Source: Sialis fuliginosa
Taxonomy: Eukaryota > Arthropoda > Insecta > Megaloptera > Sialidae
Length of the DNA: 64,000 nt
Reading direction: 5' to 3'
NCBI GenBank assembly: GCA_961205875.1
Contig: OY540813.1
Span: 23,035,001-23,099,000, forward strand
Shown here: positions 11,508 through 24,060 of the stretch, in pieces
Position numbering within the stretch: position 1 is the first letter of the stretch
Layout: each line of letters begins with the position of its first letter
Notes under the pieces: generated by a model
Database searches by the model: none
What the model saw: the letters and a program-made list of their open reading frames with translations, nothing else
What the model was told of the DNA's origin: nothing
Position numbers and translations under genes: made by a program

Positions 11508-14500
11508 ATGAAGTGTTTGTTGGTACGAATCATTTTAGTTATTCATTGTTTATTGGTTCATGGGTAAAACCCTTGTCTTCTACAAAGTGATAGGGCGTTC
11601 GCGGTGACACATAACTGTTTCTTGGTTTCTGGGTATACAGAATGTCTTCTTCAAAGTGATACGCTAGTGTTATGAATGGTTGCGATATTAAAAATTATTT
11701 TGTATATAATATGTTTTATTTGTTTATTATTTAGTATTTCTAGTAGCGAGTATAATACCGAAATCCTGACTATTTTTTACCGGTATTGGTGCAAATAATA
11801 CTGATATTTCGGTATTTATAATTAGTATAGTGACTGTCAAGGAGTTGATTTTTACATTAAAAAAATTTTATTATTAGCGAAAATGTTTTGTGATATGTTA
11901 TATTCCCAATATGTGACACATTTTATTTTAATAAAAATAAAAATTTAAACTGTGTGTTTCCCATAAGTAGAGTACCTACTACTTACATAGAAAATTACTA
12001 CAATATTTTTTGTTAAAATAAAATATTGTTATCATTTCATCATACAATTCATTATAGCATTTAATTAAACGTAAATTTGTTATCACTAAAAATAAATTAC
12101 AGTTAATACCGGTATCCCGGTTTTGAATATACCGTAATACCGGTATAAGAATTTTGGGTCGGTATTGTACTCATTAATTTCAAATAGTTTAACAACGAGA
12201 CGAGACTCTCGTTCTGTAAAAATTACAGCCAATTTCATCTTAAAAAAATGAAGTGTTAAAAAAATTACGAATTTCGTTTTCGTATCGTACTGGTTAATTT
12301 TGTTTCTTAGGGGTTTCGCAGTAAATCTTCTCTTCTTTGTATATGTTGTTTCATGGAACGGGTATTGTCTTTGAAAAAACGTTGACTGAAAACATAGTTC
12401 AATGAATTATTAATAAAAATGTATTATTAATTATATAAATTCTATAAGTATTGACTGATTGGCTTCTTGGTTATATTGGTAACTTTACGAAAGGAATTCA
12501 TGATGAAATGTTGCAGGTGACACATACGTACTTGTCAATAACGGAATACGAGCATTTTATTTAGTTTTGTTTGAGTGAAAGTTGTACAGTAAAGAGCCCA
12601 AAGATGGTAACTGAAATATGCGACGAAACGAAGAAAGACGAGTTTATTTTAAAAGATTTATAAGTATTTATTGATTTTCCGGATGTACATTAGGGTGATT
12701 CTTATTAAGTACAAAATTAAATGTCATCAATTTTGACCTCTATTGGTTTCAGTTGGTTAAGAAATTGTCTTAAATTTTAGTCTGGATAATATAAACCAGT
12801 GCATTATTTTTTATAATAATAAAATTAACGTTAAGACGATTCAGCATAATTATATAAAAATAAAAATTGTCTAAAATTTCAACAAAATCTTGCATAATCA
12901 CAAATCATTTCCGAGTAAAATAGCACGTATATGAAATAAATAAAACATTTTAGCTAAATGATTTAATTTTTTGAATCAATATTTTGTACGTATAAAAAAA
13001 TAGAGAAAATCGTCATTATTTCATTTATTCATAAAAAATTACCCCTCATCATTTTTAGAATCAGTTATTCAAATATGGATTTATCGCGAACCGTATAAAA
13101 ATCATAATTTTACCACCCCTGCTCTAAATCTTTTAGGGTCGCAACACACAATTTAAAAACTACTGTTTCAAAGCAGGAAGATAATTTTCTAGTTTTTTTT
13201 TGCAAAATTATTTTTAGTATTAAAAGCGCTAAGGTTTTTGCGGTGATCTGAAAGTAAATCTTGGTTTCTGGTTGTAAGTCGCGTCGTGTTGGTTGTTATC
13301 TCGGTCAACATTTTATCAGACATTGCAATGTACATTTTCAAAACTAAAAAAATTATATATTAATACGTGAACATAAAATTGTGTTTTTTAAGTATTTATT
13401 ATAAAAGGAGGTGAATGAAACTTATAGACTTATAGACTATAGCATTCCAAAGATACTGTGCCATAGATGTGCACAAAAAATCATGTATGTATGTAGCCGT
13501 TAAGGCAGGTAAAATAAAGTTAACATACACACATGATTTCTCTTCTCGCTGTTTGTTTATTTCCCCTCACATCGTTCAACAGTATAGCACTCTACTCCTA
13601 GCGCCACCAAGCGGCAAAAATAAATAGTTTTGAGTATCTGTCAAACGTAGAGAATACCAAATCAATTCGCGTTCAATTGCAGTGTTTTTATTTGGAAATT
13701 TTTGTTGTCAATAATAGCTTTTACGCTTAATAATTGAAAATGAAGATAGTTCTTAATTTTTAATTTATTCATTTTGAATTACAGTTACGATTTCGCTTAT
13801 TTTTGTCTAAAAGTAAACGGAAAATATATTTGTGTCATCTATTGTAGTTTTGAGAGATCTATATATTAATAGGTGAATATCGAAAATTGTTATTATTATA
13901 AAAGGAGGGAAATGGTCATGTTAGGTTGGGTACTGTGCCATAGATGTGCCCAAAAAAAATCATGTATGTATATTGCCGTTCAGGCAGGTAAAATATGTTG
14001 GTCATATTTCGACCATAGGCGACACTAGTAAAAAATAAACGATACTCAAATGTTAAATGACGTAATTTTAAACTAAAACCCTTCACTTTTCAGATATTCA
14101 CGGTTTACACCGTGCTGCTACTAGAATCATCTTTGACAAAACAGATACACGACTATGAAAGCCACGAAACCAAACGAGAAGAGCCTAAGAAACCCGAGGT
14201 CACAAAACTGATACCAGTGGAGCAATCAAATAGGCCGACCAGGGCGTCAGGAACTACATCACTGTATCAGTTGGGAATACCCTCAGACCAACTATCTGGC
14301 GGCGGTTTGAATCTTTTCAACGGTGGTGGAGGGTATTTCGATTTGAGCGGAGTTAATTTTGGACAAGGACTTGGTGGATATGATTTCAGCTTAGGAAATT
14401 TAGGGGTTTCTAATATCGGTGCAAATAATTGTGGACCTGATGGTAATTTCAACTTTTAATATATTTTGTACAAGAATTTCACCCTGTATTAGTGAATGCC

Positions 14501-16326
14501 CACGTTAGCTCCTCTAAAAATTTAGAAACTACATCTTTCTATTTTTTTTAATAGGAACGTCACCTAGTTATGTATACAAATTGTTGATTTAATTACATCA
14601 ATGTTGCAACTACTTTTTGATTTTTCTTATCATTTTTATGTATTTAAATATTAATTATAAAGTTTTCGGTTTTCGAACTGCAAATGTCTCTTCAAAAACA
14701 GTTCAATAGTGGTGAAACAAATATGCAAACAGACAATCTGACCGACAGACAGTTAGATAGATTTTAAATTTATATATTTTAAATATCTTTTCATACCACT
14801 AATAATCTATTTTTATTACTTATAAACTTACAACCAATTAATTATTGCAATTTAAATTTAGTAAATATATTAATCTACAAATCATCTATTTCGTAAAAAA
14901 TAAATAACATTATCGCTAAGTTATTTGAATTACATATTTCTAGTACATATGTACAAAATATGGCAAAATATTGAAATTTATTTGCACATGCGTTTCGATA
15001 CATTTTTGATCAGCACTATGACTGAAAAAACCGCAATAACTTTTAAAGTTTTTATCGGTTGTTTATAACCACATAATGATTTTTTAATGACTTCGTACTT
15101 TCAATACAATTTCAATTATTTTTTAGGTACCAATTGCGTACAACAAACAGCGCCTGTTTCATTGAATGGTGATTTCAAACTAGGTACTCAATATTTACAA
15201 GATTTCAGTCAAATCGGTTTAGGTGGTCTCAACCAATTAAATACAGCAGGAATTCAATTCTTAAGTATGTAATATATTTATATTATATTTATATTTATTT
15301 AATATATTATTTAACTAATTGTATGATCTTTAATCATCGTTTATAGATTACGGAGGAAACTCAAAAGTTCAAAATCAACTGCAAGGAGTCAATGATGGAA
15401 CCAAAGTTGGCCCTGTAACGTTTGGAAGGCAAACAAATGATGATGAACCTATCCAAGCTGCATTAACTGAACCGGTTAAAGCCAAAACGGTCAATACTGC
15501 TCCTAGTTATGCAAGTGGAATGCTAGGTCTTGGAAAATTCGCTAGTGGACAGAACTATATGATAAATCTGAATATACCGGCAGATTATAACTCGCAAAAT
15601 TTTAAAACGAATACAGGGGGTTTCAATTTGGAGAATTTTAAATCGAATCAAGGGGATTTCAATTTGCAAAATTTCCAAACAAATACGGGAGACTTTAATT
15701 ATCAAAATTTTAAATCGAACCAGGGGGATTTCAACTTGCAAAATTTTAAAACAAATGCAGGAGATTTCAATTTACAAAATTATCAAACGAATACAGGCTT
15801 GTTCAAATCAGAACCTGAAGTGAATATAGCAAGTTCCAAAGCACCATTTACTCCTAGTAAATTTTTGGGTAGTTTTAAAGAAGTAACAACTTCTTCCGTA
15901 CCGTTTGCCACGAAATATGCACCGATACAAGGAGAACATTTTGTTTTACCAATACAAAAAGGACAGCTCATACACTCTGGAGCATCTTCTTCAGGATTAT
16001 ATAAGAACTTCGATAACTACCCCATTTTTTCAGGAGGAAGTCAACCGTTTAAGTCTGGCGCAATAAATAATTTACCCGCATTTAATTTTGATTATAAAAA
16101 ACCTACTGCAATTAAAAATTTCAATGTACCTTCAGTAAAATATCCAGGGTTTGGAAATTTATATGGAACTCATCAGTTTGGTTCTGCAGGGTTTTCCAAT
16201 GTTCCTAAATATAATTTAGATACGGGAATAGTATCAACTAAAAACAAAAATAACGTATGGCCAGGATCAGAATACAACACTATTAATTATAGTGTACCTA
16301 GTACAGGAAAAAGTTATATTCTTTAA
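11508..16326 (+). CDS. Gene A: secreted Asn/Gly/Phe-rich structural protein with 12-residue repeats
   Basis: Four coding exons join in frame: 11508-11522, 14094-14442, 15127-15264 and 15347-16326, giving 493 residues. The intron donors are GTACGA, GTAATT and GTATGT. The first exon encodes only MKCLL; with exon 2 it makes a signal peptide (MKCLLIFTVYTVLLLESS). The mature chain has a Lys/Glu-rich start, then a Gly-rich block (about residues 60-120) with GGGLNLFNGGGG and SLGNLGVSNIG. At residues 252-320 there are six tandem 12-residue units of the type NFKTNxGDFNLQ (DNA 15598-15804, 36-bp period). The C-terminal third is rich in Ser, Asn, Gly and Tyr. No catalytic domain is visible; only two cysteines (CGPDGTNC) lie in the mature chain. 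It resembles cuticle, chorion or silk matrix proteins in composition, and that role is inferred. AATAAA occurs at 16676. Intron 1 holds an inverted-repeat element and a direct duplication. Confidence 0.85.
11748..12172. mobile_element. ACCGGTAT-rich MITE in intron 1 of gene A
   Basis: The ends are inverted copies: GAGTATAATACCGA at the left and TCGGTATTGTACTC at the right. Just inside each end is TACCGGTATT or its complement, repeated (three copies near 12105-12145). No clear target-site duplication was found. The layout, termini plus reiterated CCGG-centred dyads, resembles the larger hAT-type element at 46668. Confidence 0.65.
13330..14005. repeat. Direct duplication in intron 1 of gene A
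   Basis: Two blocks about 490 bp apart (about 13340-13515 and 13850-14000) share ATATATTAATA-GTGAA, TATTATAAAAGGAGG, TACTGTGCCATAGATGTGC, ATCATGTATGTAT and GCCGTT-AGGCAGGTAAAATA. They are diverged direct repeats, probably two insertions of one element. Confidence 0.65.
15598..15804 (+). repeat. 36-bp coding tandem repeat of gene A (5.75 units)
   Basis: Units start at 15598, 15634, 15670, 15706, 15742 and 15778. Each encodes N-F/Y-K/Q-T/S-N-x-G-D-F-N-L/Y-Q with small variations. Variation at synonymous and conservative positions suggests selection on the peptide period rather than a fresh slippage event. Confidence 0.9.
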
Positions 16327-16675
16327 AATATTGGTAAATCTAGAAATGTAGTAATTATCTTTTCTGTGATAACTATTAAAGTGCGTTTCTAGTGAACCTG
16401 GATTTATATCAATAATTTTACTAATTATACGTAATAAAAATACAGAACTCTTATATTTGAAACAAATTAACTATTTTTATTACTAATTCACCATTTGTGT
16501 AAATAGATATTATTATGTTCATTAATATACAAATACGTTTTCTTTTATATTTGTAAATATTACAATGGCCATATTATCGAATATATAATTGCATGTATAA
16601 TGAAGGTTTACTATTGTATCTTATATTAATTTATTATTATATTATAAAATGTTTTATCTATAAGGCATCTTTACT

Positions 16676-16681
16676 AAATAA
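16676..16681 (+). terminator. Candidate poly(A) signal of gene A
   Basis: AATAAA about 350 bp after the stop codon. An earlier AATAAA also occurs at about 16432, so the true end is uncertain. Confidence 0.4.
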
Positions 16682-17028
16682 ATATATTGATTTTTTTTCA
16701 TGACCTTTATTTTGGATTTGAGATTTCAGAAGTAATTTGGTTTTATTTTTATAGCAAACAAGTAAGCAAAACTCATTTTATTCTATTATGATATGTATAT
16801 ATCTACATTCTACATAAAAAATAATGATGCATTCAGTTGCCAAAATAATTACGTTCATATAATTTGTCAACAAAATAATTTTTTGGGGCAATATATATCA
16901 TTGTATCCAGCATTGCCCGTGTGGATGTTGAAATGTCACCAAAATGGAAACTACCAATTTATATAGTATATATTTTGTAAATTATTCTATATAAAGTTTC
17001 GGTATATCTCTTTTGCTAGCGTATCGCG

Positions 17029-17067
17029 TCACTGCTTAACTCTCTGACATGATGAGTTAAGCAGTGA
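17029..17067. repeat. Perfect 14-bp hairpin
   Basis: TCACTGCTTAACTC at 17029-17042 pairs exactly with GAGTTAAGCAGTGA at 17054-17067 across an 11-nt loop. It lies about 700 bp after gene A in intergenic DNA. It may be the core of a small foldback element; no further arms are seen. Confidence 0.6.
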
Positions 17068-17139
17068 TGATGATGTTAAGGGCATGTGAAAGTTCCATCC
17101 ATTTTATGATATTAACGTTAAAAAAGAAATGAATAACAT

Positions 17140-17560
17140 TAGTTAATTATGTGAAGCTTTTGGGGGGGGGGGGTGAAAAGTCCGTAAAATCTTACGAATC
17201 CAAACATAGGAGAAGGGGGAAAATGACTAAAGTTGTACTTTCGTTAGTTTCATCTTTTAATTATTATTATTTAATTATTTTCAAATACACATCCGTTTTT
17301 TATCCCTGTTAAATAATCCTACCAAAAAAATAAACAACTGCACACATATGTGATAAACTAAAGTCACTGAGATGTTGGAAATAGAGCAATCCAGCTAACT
17401 AGAACTGCAGCTTTATCATCATCATATTTTCATATAGGTTAATTGAAACCAGAAACGGTTATTGGATTTACTTGTTCATAAAATATATTAAATCAATTAA
17501 GAAAAATGCTATTAAAAAGTTCCACTTTTTTCTCTCACTATTATTAGAATTAAGTAATGG
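17140..17560. repeat. G-rich dispersed repeat, copy 1
   Basis: It starts with a run of 12 G (17162-17173) and TCCGTAAAATCTTACGAATC. It shares with 20310-20600 the features GTTAATT-AAACCAG, ATATATTAAATCAATT and a trailing ACTTTTTTC-like stretch. No coding capacity is seen. Confidence 0.5.
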
Positions 17561-18436
17561 GTTACATGTAATAATTTTCTACTGATATATGATTTTTAAC
17601 TGCTTAAGGATTACGCTCAGAGCTGTACTTATGTACATTAGCATGCGGCGGTAAATAGAAACCTCATTAGGGACAGTGGTGCGTTATATGCTATTATATT
17701 AATAGTCTAATATTATTATATTAGACAACTCTTCAGGTAAAAAAATGTCATAATATTATTAACAAAAAAATAACCTAACACATTGGTTAATAATTTTTCT
17801 ACTTTTTAACATGAAAGTTGTTTACAATAGGGCCTAATTTTTCATTAGCGCCTTGGGCCTCGAGATACGTAAGTACGACCTTAACCACACCTGAATATAT
17901 TCGGCTAATCTGCAGATAAGTCCGACCACGAGTGATTTTTTGGGCACGCTTCGAAACTTCAAATGCGTTTTTCTCAAAACTATTTTTTCGATTGTTGTGT
18001 TTTCAATATCTTTTTAAAAAGCTTCAGAATACTTTTGTCCTTCGTCTGTCGAGCCATTTATTAATTTTTTTTATTAATTATTAAAACCCAAAACTTTCTA
18101 CGAAAAAGTGAAACATAAACTCAAATTGTCATAAAAATTAAACATTTTTTTTTTACTTAAATTTTTCAGATCCATCAATATTTCGAGTAGTTATCATGAC
18201 GACAGTGGCGCCATTTTTTCAACAATAACCTCCAAAATGACATATATTTTCTATTTTTTATAAAATATATTATAAATATATTTAAATATTATAAATAATT
18301 ATATATAAATATATTATTATAAAGATTAAAACACGCCATTTAAAAAAAATTAATTATTAACTTTGTACACCCTAAAAAAATCCTAAAAAACGTTAATTTT
18401 CGAGACGTTCAGGTAGATGTGACCCCTTAAGTAACG

Positions 18437-18625
18437 CAGTAGCGTAAAAATTGGGGTGAGCATTATTTAATTGAGAAAAGGTCATTAAAATTAGTAATAA
18501 GTGCAAAATTCAAGTTGACAACGAAAAAAAAGGTCTTCAATTTTTATATTTTGCATATACTGGGGTGCCATTGCTCTCTTGTTGCCCCGGGATCCCCAAA
18601 CCTTTAGTTACAGCCCTGTTAGAAA
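18437..18625. mobile_element. hAT-type MITE relic (CAGTAGCG ... TTACAGCCCTG)
   Basis: The left end CAGTAGCGTAAAAATTGGGG parallels CAGTGGCGTAGATAGGGG of the element at 60608. The right side, GCCCCGGGATCCCCAAACC then TTAGTTACAGCCCTG, parallels the CTAGTTACGGCCCTG words at 60608 and 62654. No clean target-site duplication remains, so this is an older member of the same non-autonomous family. Confidence 0.55.
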
Positions 18626-18651
18626 CCATACGTAAATAAATGGCGGGAGAA

Positions 18652-18661
18652 GGGGGGGGGG
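18652..18661. repeat. Poly-G tract (10 G)
   Basis: A run of 10 G in AGAAGGGGGGGGGGTTAAAAG. Confidence 0.85.
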
Positions 18662-20309
18662 TTAAAAGTTTTAAAAATCATCAAAATTCAACAAGATTTA
18701 TTAATTAAAAATCCCATTAAAAAAATTTGTTTTTTGCCTTACAAGAGAAATAATAAAAAAATAATAAAACAAATAGCAATTGTCGTTTTAACAAAAAATG
18801 TTAATATTAAGATTGACATGAACATTATCAATTATTGTTACACTGAAATCTGTGGCATAGTCAACATTATTTATGAAATTTTTTAAAATTAAATCTTAAA
18901 AACACCCATGTCGAATATGTTGAACACTGTCACATCGATGTGTTAGATTTCTACATGTCGCGAGTCAGTTCTCTATTAGTAAAAGTTATCAGCCACAAAA
19001 AAACAATTTAATAGCCTTAAAAATATGTAGCAAATATCAATACATCCGTTCACTTCAAACAGTAGAACTTTCAAAAAAATAAATATGAAGCGAAAGGCGG
19101 GTCCGTTGACTGACGTTCTGCCTAGAAGTTGTCTATCTGCGATGACACCATTTTTATAATTGCTTTGATACGTTTCCTGGTTCATTAATGAAATATAGTC
19201 TAACAAATTGTTGGTTAAGGATATACGAGTATAGAAGAAATAAATGTAAGGAACATTGATTCAGTACTCTAGAACAGTACTTCCCAATTTTTTTTGCATC
19301 GCGACCAAAATTTAAGAACGACAAGTCATCGCTACCCACAGCTTTATCAGATAAAAAGAAGGAAAGAATATTTTTTATGTATAATATTAATAAATATAAA
19401 ATAAGGGATCAAAATATTTATAGAGAAAAATTGGGCAGTAATATAATTATTATAATACAAAACTATCTTATCATGGTTCAGATAAATAAAAAAAGCATTT
19501 TAAAGATTGAAAACTCCATTTAAGGATATATGTACAAGGCAAAAAAAAAATATAATTTTTGTGTAATATTTGCTTGCTTCAAAAATGTGTTTTTTCCACA
19601 AAATTATTTGATTATTTATTTTATTTAAGCATAAAACTTATCAATGCAATGACTCCTATGAAGTTAGCTTACTTATTGTTAGTATAATCTACTGCCTGTT
19701 TGGCCTACTGTATGTACTTTCTTCTATTTCGCAATGCATAGTTGTTATAAATATAATTTATAACGAACTTTTTATATAAGTGACTGATTGTGAGAAACTG
19801 TTGTAAAAAATCAATTATTATTATAATCTAGTTAAGGTAAAATTAGTTGTGTAATTTAAAAAAGCATATATAGATAAATTGTAATTTGTCTGAAGTAAGT
19901 AGAGCTACATACAGAAATAATGCTTTTAGCTACGGATAAATAATAAATTAATTTCCTACAAATTTTGACACAAAATAAATAGACTTTCGTTTTAAATATT
20001 TTATGATTATGAAAAAAATGTGTTTTTCTGGTAAGATTCTCACGGTTTATATTGTATAAAGCAGGGGTGTGTAAAATAGGGGGTGTGACAGGTATGAAAG
20101 ATGATTTAATTTTAACTGTAAAGAATTTTGTTAAGGCAAATGTACGCTCAAAATTATGGAATATTGGGTCGAAATTAAAAGTACCGGATTCATCGATTAA
20201 GCTGAGACAACGAAATTGTTATTAAGAGACAATTTCATAGATCCTATTGAATGAAACCTATTAAATATTATAAATATATATTATATAATAAATACAAAGT
20301 ATAAAGAGA

Positions 20310-20600
20310 GCTTCCGTTAGTTGCATAAGTTTTTTTTTGATGGGGGGCCGGGGGAGGGGAAGGCGTAAAACATTACGAATATTTACGTAAGTTTTTTTTT
20401 TAATATATTTTCAAATACGTTAATTAAAACCAGTTTTGGTTCTTGAAATTTCTGTTTCATATATTAAATCAATTGAAAAAATTTAATAGAATAATACTAT
20501 TAAATAATTACACTTTTTCACGCATCTAAGATTACGTAAGGAAAGGGGGCGGGGGAGGGCACCTAATACTTACGGATTCTTACAAGGAGGAGGATGGGAT
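20310..20600. repeat. G-rich dispersed repeat, copy 2
   Basis: It carries two G-rich blocks, GGGGGGCCGGGGGAGGGG at 20342 and GGGGGCGGGGGAGGG at about 20544. The GTAAAACATTACGAAT phrase and the ACCAG...ATATATTAAATCAATTGAA region match copy 1 at 17140-17560. Confidence 0.5.
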
Positions 20601-21251
20601 CAAATATTTTGAAAATCACCATTAATGGACACTCTCAAACAATAATTACGTAAACTGTTTAAACCCCATTGAAAGCGTAATTTTTGTATAAAAAATGGGG
20701 TGCAATTATACTTATTGATGTTTAAATTTAGTCATACCACATGTAAGTTATAAAAATAAAATATATGTAGGTATGAAAATAACAAAAATAATTAAATCTA
20801 TGACGTCCCAATATTTCTCCAAAAACTGAAATGATATTGTTGCCTTTAGTTGTTGTCGTTTGAAGTATCGCCAAAGCTCTATTATTTTTTTAAGACATTA
20901 GTTACCACAATAGCGAGAGGGGGATAAAACTGATCTAAAAAAAACAAAATCAGATTTTTGCTAAAAAACGAAATAAAATGTTGATGTAATTATTGTTATC
21001 AGGAAAAAATATAGAAAATCAACATTTTTTGTAGTAAAAATTTCAAATTATTGTAAACAATTTTTTATCAAAATGATACCCATTAATTCACCTTTTCTAA
21101 TACCAGCCACACAACACGGTAGTTTTTTTTTCATATTTGGAAAGTCAAAATCACGAATAATATATTTCAGCTCCAATCACCTGTACAAAAATAAAATAAA
21201 CTAGTTTAAATTGCCTGCCACACCTTGGAAACATTTGTAAAAAGTAATGTG

Positions 21252-21259
21252 TATAAATA
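21252..21259 (+). promoter_or_regulatory. Orphan TATA-like box
   Basis: TATAAATA lies before a short GC-rich stretch (AAAGCGCGCACGTCAGAT). The spacing to the initiator-like TCAGAT is about 20 bp, shorter than usual. No downstream signal-peptide exon could be found, so its meaning is unknown. Confidence 0.2.
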
Positions 21260-23249
21260 AAGCGCGCACGTCAGATAAGAAGGAACGTGAAAGCGAGTAG
21301 AATAACGCCTCAATCACACCGGAACCATTAACCTCTAACCCCGCGCTTGATCAATCATCTTGAGCATTTCAACAATCACCTGTTCTTTTAGCAACTAATT
21401 AAATTCATGTTATTGATATCAATTCTGGATTAGTTAGTTGTGTGCAGGGCCGATATTAGAGTTTGTGGCCCGAAAGATTTACATTTAAATGCCTATCTTG
21501 AATTTTAATATTTTACAGTTATATTTTTAGTAAATATCTCTAAGCTTTTCTTAAAAATTAAAAATTTTATAAGGACTTCGCACAAAAGCGAAGATTGGAA
21601 ATTTATTGTTACTTGGGTAAATGATAGTTCGAGGTATGCTGATCAAAAGTTGTAATGGGCACAACTTACGAAAACCCATAATTACCGCATCTGGGGGGAC
21701 CGAAACATTTTTTGTTTATTTTTATTTTTATCTCCTAAGCTAAAGAATCAACTTTTAGAAAAATTTGCCAACAATTAAAAAAATAATCAATTCTTATTGG
21801 TACGCCACTGTTTCTATTAACATTAAATTCCAAATAAAACTTTGTGATATTTTTATAGATTAATATTTTTTCATGAAAGTAATTTATTGAAAAAAAAAAT
21901 AATTACTGCACTTTCTTTTTGAATCATGTCATGGTGGATATTCCATTTTACTGATTCATATATTTATTTAAAAAGAATCATTCTCTGTGATTTCTTTAAT
22001 TGCATAAGAACAGGTAGTTATTATATGTGTATATTTTTCGGGTCTAAATATTTGTCATTTATTTTAATAGATATATTTAATAATATAATGATCCCATTTA
22101 AGATATTTTTTCATTTTTATAAAACGTAATGCTAAAACCCCTGGACCTAAAAATATTAGAGCTTATATTTTCCTTCTAAAACATAACCACCTACTAAAAG
22201 GGAATTTTCGAATTTCAACTGGGTTTGACGGATATCAAACATTTATTTCATTTTAATATATTTATCTTCATAACTGCTTATATTTTAAAGGTGAATTATG
22301 GGCAAATTATACTTATATTAAAATAGAATAATAATAATAATAGGGGTAAAAATTGTTCCAGTTTAACAGCATAAACGGTATAAATTATATAAGTGATCAT
22401 AAAAATGAATACAACGTGAACGAATCGGCGAGTGGGTCTCCAGTAACTTATAATTTGATATAGGTACCTATATTTAAAAAATGCTCGAATTATAGAATAG
22501 AACAGTTTATGTAATTGTTAATTATCTCCAATCTCTTTCATTAAAAATGCATCAACATAATAAGATCAAATATCTTATAGGTAAAAGACGTTCGGAATTG
22601 TGTACATACATAATTCATAAATCAACACGCAAGATACGATCTACATGTTTAATTTATTTGCAATCAGAAAAAGAAATCGTCCATTTTTTGCAGCAGACAA
22701 TAGTGAAATATTGCGGTGTTATTAATAATTTGTTTATTTTTGTTATTTTCTTTGTAATTTGAACTAATAAAATACACACTACAGCCTGAGGTTTATTGTA
22801 AGTACAATTTATTTCTTATTATTCATTACTATCTATTTCAAATCGATATTATTGATTAGAATTGATGCAGAGTAATAGCGTTACTCGAAGTTAATTCTGA
22901 CTGGATATATTATTATAAAAGAATATGTATATTTTATTTTAGGGCATATAAAATGGGTCAAATAAGATATATTTTTTATTGTAGTTTTTTGTATACATAT
23001 AAAATATTTTTGAAGATATAAGGATACTTTGATGAAAATTGGAGATGTACTTCTTATAATCCCAAACAAAAATATACCAAGTTTGCTTTAAAATGTTTAA
23101 AAAAATAAGGTCGAAAATTTGATTTTCAGAAAAAAAAATTAAATCCAGATCTTTAGTTGAGCTGCATCTGAAAAGTACATAAAATAGGCGGAATTACGCA
23201 AATGAATCTAGAATTATTAGATTTTTATACATGTCTTAATTGACAAATA

Positions 23250-24060
23250 CCATTTTTTTCTATAAAACATTTGTTTCTGAACATTAGGTAACGATCACTA
23301 AAATAGCTTTAGTATAGGTGACCCCCTCTTGCCACTCGTCTCTTAAAGACTGTAACCAAGCTCCTTAAGTGACTTTATATTTGACAGTTGCGTAGATTGT
23401 AGATAACAAAACACAATCTAACGAATTCGTTTGTAAGATAAAACCAGGCGCTAAAAAAAATCGATTGGCGCTAAAATAATAGAGGTAAATATTAATTCCA
23501 TTTATTACCTATAGGACATTTCTAATGTGAATGGACTCGAACTGTGTTTTCGAGCTGAAAAAATTTCCCTCAGGAATTATATTTTTTATTTATTTAATTA
23601 AATAAGTATGTTTTTAATAATATTTGTATTTATGGAATGACCCGACATTGATTATAATTTGAAAGTTCAATTCTTGGCTTATAGGTGTAAGTCGCGTCAT
23701 TTTAAATATCGCGGGTTACAACCAGAAGTAAAAAATCACTTAATATCTCCTGATCTCCTGTATATTTACTTTCAACAAATAAAGTTGCATAAAAATTACA
23801 CATACTCTTCAGCCGATTTGTATTAGGTTTTATTACTATTTACCTATTTACTATTAACATTTTTTTACTATAAAACATTTGTTACTGAACATTTGGTAAA
23901 AAACATAAAATAGCTTTAGCACAGGTGACTCCTTCTTGCCACTCGTCTCTTAAATACTGTAACCAAGCTCCGTAAGTGACTTTATATTTGACATTTGTAT
24001 AGATTGCAGATAACAAAACACAATCTAAAGAATTCGTTTGTATGATAAAACCAGGCGTGG
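23250..24060. repeat. Pair of 205-bp direct repeats flanking a dispersed unit
   Basis: Blocks 23250-23453 and 23860-24058 agree closely: CTATAAAACATTTGTT, TTGCCACTCGTCTCTTAAA, TGTAACCAAGCTCC, GTGACTTTATATTTGACA, AACAAAACACAATCTAA and GATAAAACCAGGCG. The 400 bp between them (23488-23840) is found again alone at 31010-31360. The terminal repeats do not begin TG and end CA, so an LTR origin is not supported. Confidence 0.7.

Larger units (their letters stand above)
18662..23235. other. Intergenic DNA without recognised genes
   Basis: AT-rich sequence holding the G-rich repeat at 20310 and one end of a CAGTACTTCCCAA-type hAT terminus near 19274 (followed by GCATCGCGACC). Open frames here are short and AT-biased. 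Nothing else could be supported. Confidence 0.5.

Noticed and set aside
14267..15971. Minus-strand frames over gene A
   Set aside because: They mirror the plus-strand exons, which have a signal peptide, proper splice sites and frame continuity.
21440..21475. CAGGGCCGATATTAGAG, another hAT-like terminus (also CAGGGCCGGCAC at 33166)
   Set aside because: Single ends only; no partner or target duplication.
23250..24060. LTR retrotransposon (205-bp direct repeats)
   Set aside because: The repeats do not start TG and end CA, there is no primer-binding site or polypurine tract, and the interior is 400 bp of non-coding repeat.
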